Part shown: piece after piece, positions 5,421 to 6,333 of the stretch
Position numbering within the stretch: the first letter of the stretch is position 1
Layout of the letters: the number at the start of each line of letters is the position of its first letter
Assembly (NCBI GenBank): GCA_965364515.1
Contig: CBDTXZ010000176.1
Span: 1 to 6,333, forward strand
Length of the DNA stretch: 6,333 bases
DNA from: JAHEDH01 sp965364515
GTDB taxonomy: Bacteria > Actinomycetota > Acidimicrobiia > Spongiisociales > ZC4RG35
Direction of reading: 5' to 3'
The notes under the pieces: generated by a model
Seen by the model: the letters and a program-made list of their open reading frames with translations, nothing else
The model's database searches: none
Told to the model about the DNA's origin: nothing
Translations under genes and position numbers: made by a program

Positions 5421-6333
5421 TCAGCGACGGGCGACGAGCACTCGGAAGTCGCCGAGGCCGCGGGGGTGCATCAGCGTCTCGGCTTCGGTGCGGCGGGTAC
5501 GGACCTTCAGACGTTCCATGGCGTCGCCGGATCTCGCCAACTCGAGCTCGCGGTGGCGCATCTCCGAGATCTGGTCGCGGACACCGAGCGACGCCAGGTA
5601 GTCGTCCTGGCGCCAGATCTTGGCCTCCCATCCGGCTTCGACGGCCACCGCTTCGAGGGCGGTGAAGTTGACGTCGGCGGTGATGTCGGTCGCCCCGGGC
5701 TCGTCGAGCGGATGTGGTCCGAGATGGTGGGACCGATACGTTCGCAAAGTCCCGTCCTGGCGCCTCGGCAACAGGTTCTCCGTGGTGTCGCCGTAGTCGA
5801 ACAGCACGATGGAACCGGCCTCGACCATCGACATCGCCCGCCGGAGCCATGCCGCCGCCTCGAGCTGCACCTCCACCATGCCGCCGTCGGGCACGGGCCC
5901 CGCGAAGCGATCGAGCCAGTCGAGGACCTCCGGACGCGGGTCGGCGTCGATCAGCGACAGCTGGTCCCGGTCGGCCCCCACCCAGCGTTCGCGCCACTCC
6001 CCCTCGACTCGTTGGGCGATCGCCATCGGGAGGTTGTCGATCAATTCGTTGGCGACGATCAACCCTCGAACGGGAGCCGGCACCTCGTCGAGTGCGCTCA
6101 CGACCCGCTCGGCGGGGATCAGTTCGGCGAGCGCCTGCTTGGCGGCGGGCGACACCTCCACGACCCAGGCTTCGAGGTCCCGATCGACCGAGGCCAACAG
6201 CGGGCGCAGCAGTGAGCCCGAGCCGGCGGCTACCTCCACGAGCTGGAATGGCTCGCCGATCCGGTCCATCTCCGCCTGGACGAGTCTGCCGATCGCCTCG
6301 CCGAACATCGGACTCACCTCGGGCGAGGTGAGG
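5421..6333 (-). CDS. MidA/NDUFAF7-family SAM-dependent methyltransferase (DUF185), N-terminus outside the window
   Basis: The C-terminal 303 residues of a class I SAM-dependent methyltransferase of the MidA family. The frame is open to the window edge and begins LTSPEVSPMFGE, the family's conserved TSPEVSPxFGE segment, so the GTG at 6317 inside that motif is not the true start; some 50-70 N-terminal residues are probably missing by comparison with family length. In visible numbering, the SAM motif is VEVAAGSGS (about 32-40), followed by VVEVSP (57-62), ANELIDNLP (94-102), FDYG (about 178-181), GTLRTY (194-199) and DITADVNF (216-223), in the family's order. Eukaryotic NDUFAF7 methylates an arginine of the NDUFS2 subunit during complex I assembly; the bacterial substrate is not established and nothing in this window links it to complex I. 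A long spacer separates it from the protease, so it is likely a separate transcription unit. Family assignment is strong. Confidence 0.92.
   Translation of the reverse strand, partial: LTSPEVSPMFGEAIGRLVQAEMDRIGEPFQLVEVAAGSGSLLRPLLASVDRDLEAWVVEVSPAAKQALAELIPAERVVSALDEVPAPVRGLIVANELIDNLPMAIAQRVEGEWRERWVGADRDQLSLIDADPRPEVLDWLDRFAGPVPDGGMVEVQLEAAAWLRRAMSMVEAGSIVLFDYGDTTENLLPRRQDGTLRTYRSHHLGPHPLDEPGATDITADVNFTALEAVAVEAGWEAKIWRQDDYLASLGVRDQISEMRHRELELARSGDAMERLKVRTRRTEAETLMHPRGLGDFRVLVARR

Noticed and set aside
5166..6215. Plus-strand open frame of 349 codons opposite the MidA-like gene
   Set aside because: It covers conserved MidA motifs on the other strand, its translation has no family-like features, and it begins in the spacer without a ribosome site.

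Overview
The window is about 6.3 kb of GC-rich bacterial DNA in which every supportable gene lies on the minus strand. GC-biased codons, long antisense shadow frames, leaderless-looking starts and the gene families present suggest an actinobacterium, possibly of the Acidimicrobiia type. That assignment is an inference; the window has no rRNA or other marker to settle it.

Layout in the direction of transcription, from high to low coordinates: (1) 6333-5421, a MidA-family (DUF185/NDUFAF7-like) SAM-dependent methyltransferase whose N-terminus lies outside the window; (2) 5420-5075, a noncoding spacer of about 346 bp with several small inverted repeats, a phased direct repeat and a perfect Shine-Dalgarno before the next gene; (3) 5074-2079, a large secreted subtilisin-like protease of peptidase family S8, split by a single-base frameshift near 4437-4439. 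Restoring one base gives an unbroken 998-residue preproprotease with a signal peptide, I9 propeptide, Asp/His/Asn/Ser catalytic set, PA insert, Fn3-like domain and PPC-like C-terminal domain; (4) 2048-2016, a perfect 15-bp hairpin with a 3-nt loop, the probable terminator of the protease gene; (5) 1981-1355, a small lipoprotein with a Thr/Ser/Ala-rich linker and a C-terminal domain of unknown function carrying a WPDGSLGCP motif; (6) 1230-391, HtpX, a membrane zinc metalloprotease; (7) 360-1, the start of an unrecognised integral membrane protein, 30 bp downstream of htpX and probably co-transcribed with it.

The genes do not form an obvious single pathway. Three of them (protease, lipoprotein, HtpX) concern the cell envelope or extracellular proteolysis, and the membrane protein may be a partner of HtpX, but the spacers and hairpins suggest at least three transcription units. 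I see no CRISPR array, mobile element, tRNA or rRNA, and nothing I would call a new defence or biosynthetic system. The most notable points are the frameshifted protease, the strong terminator-like hairpin with a competing alternative stem, and the uncharacterised lipoprotein domain.
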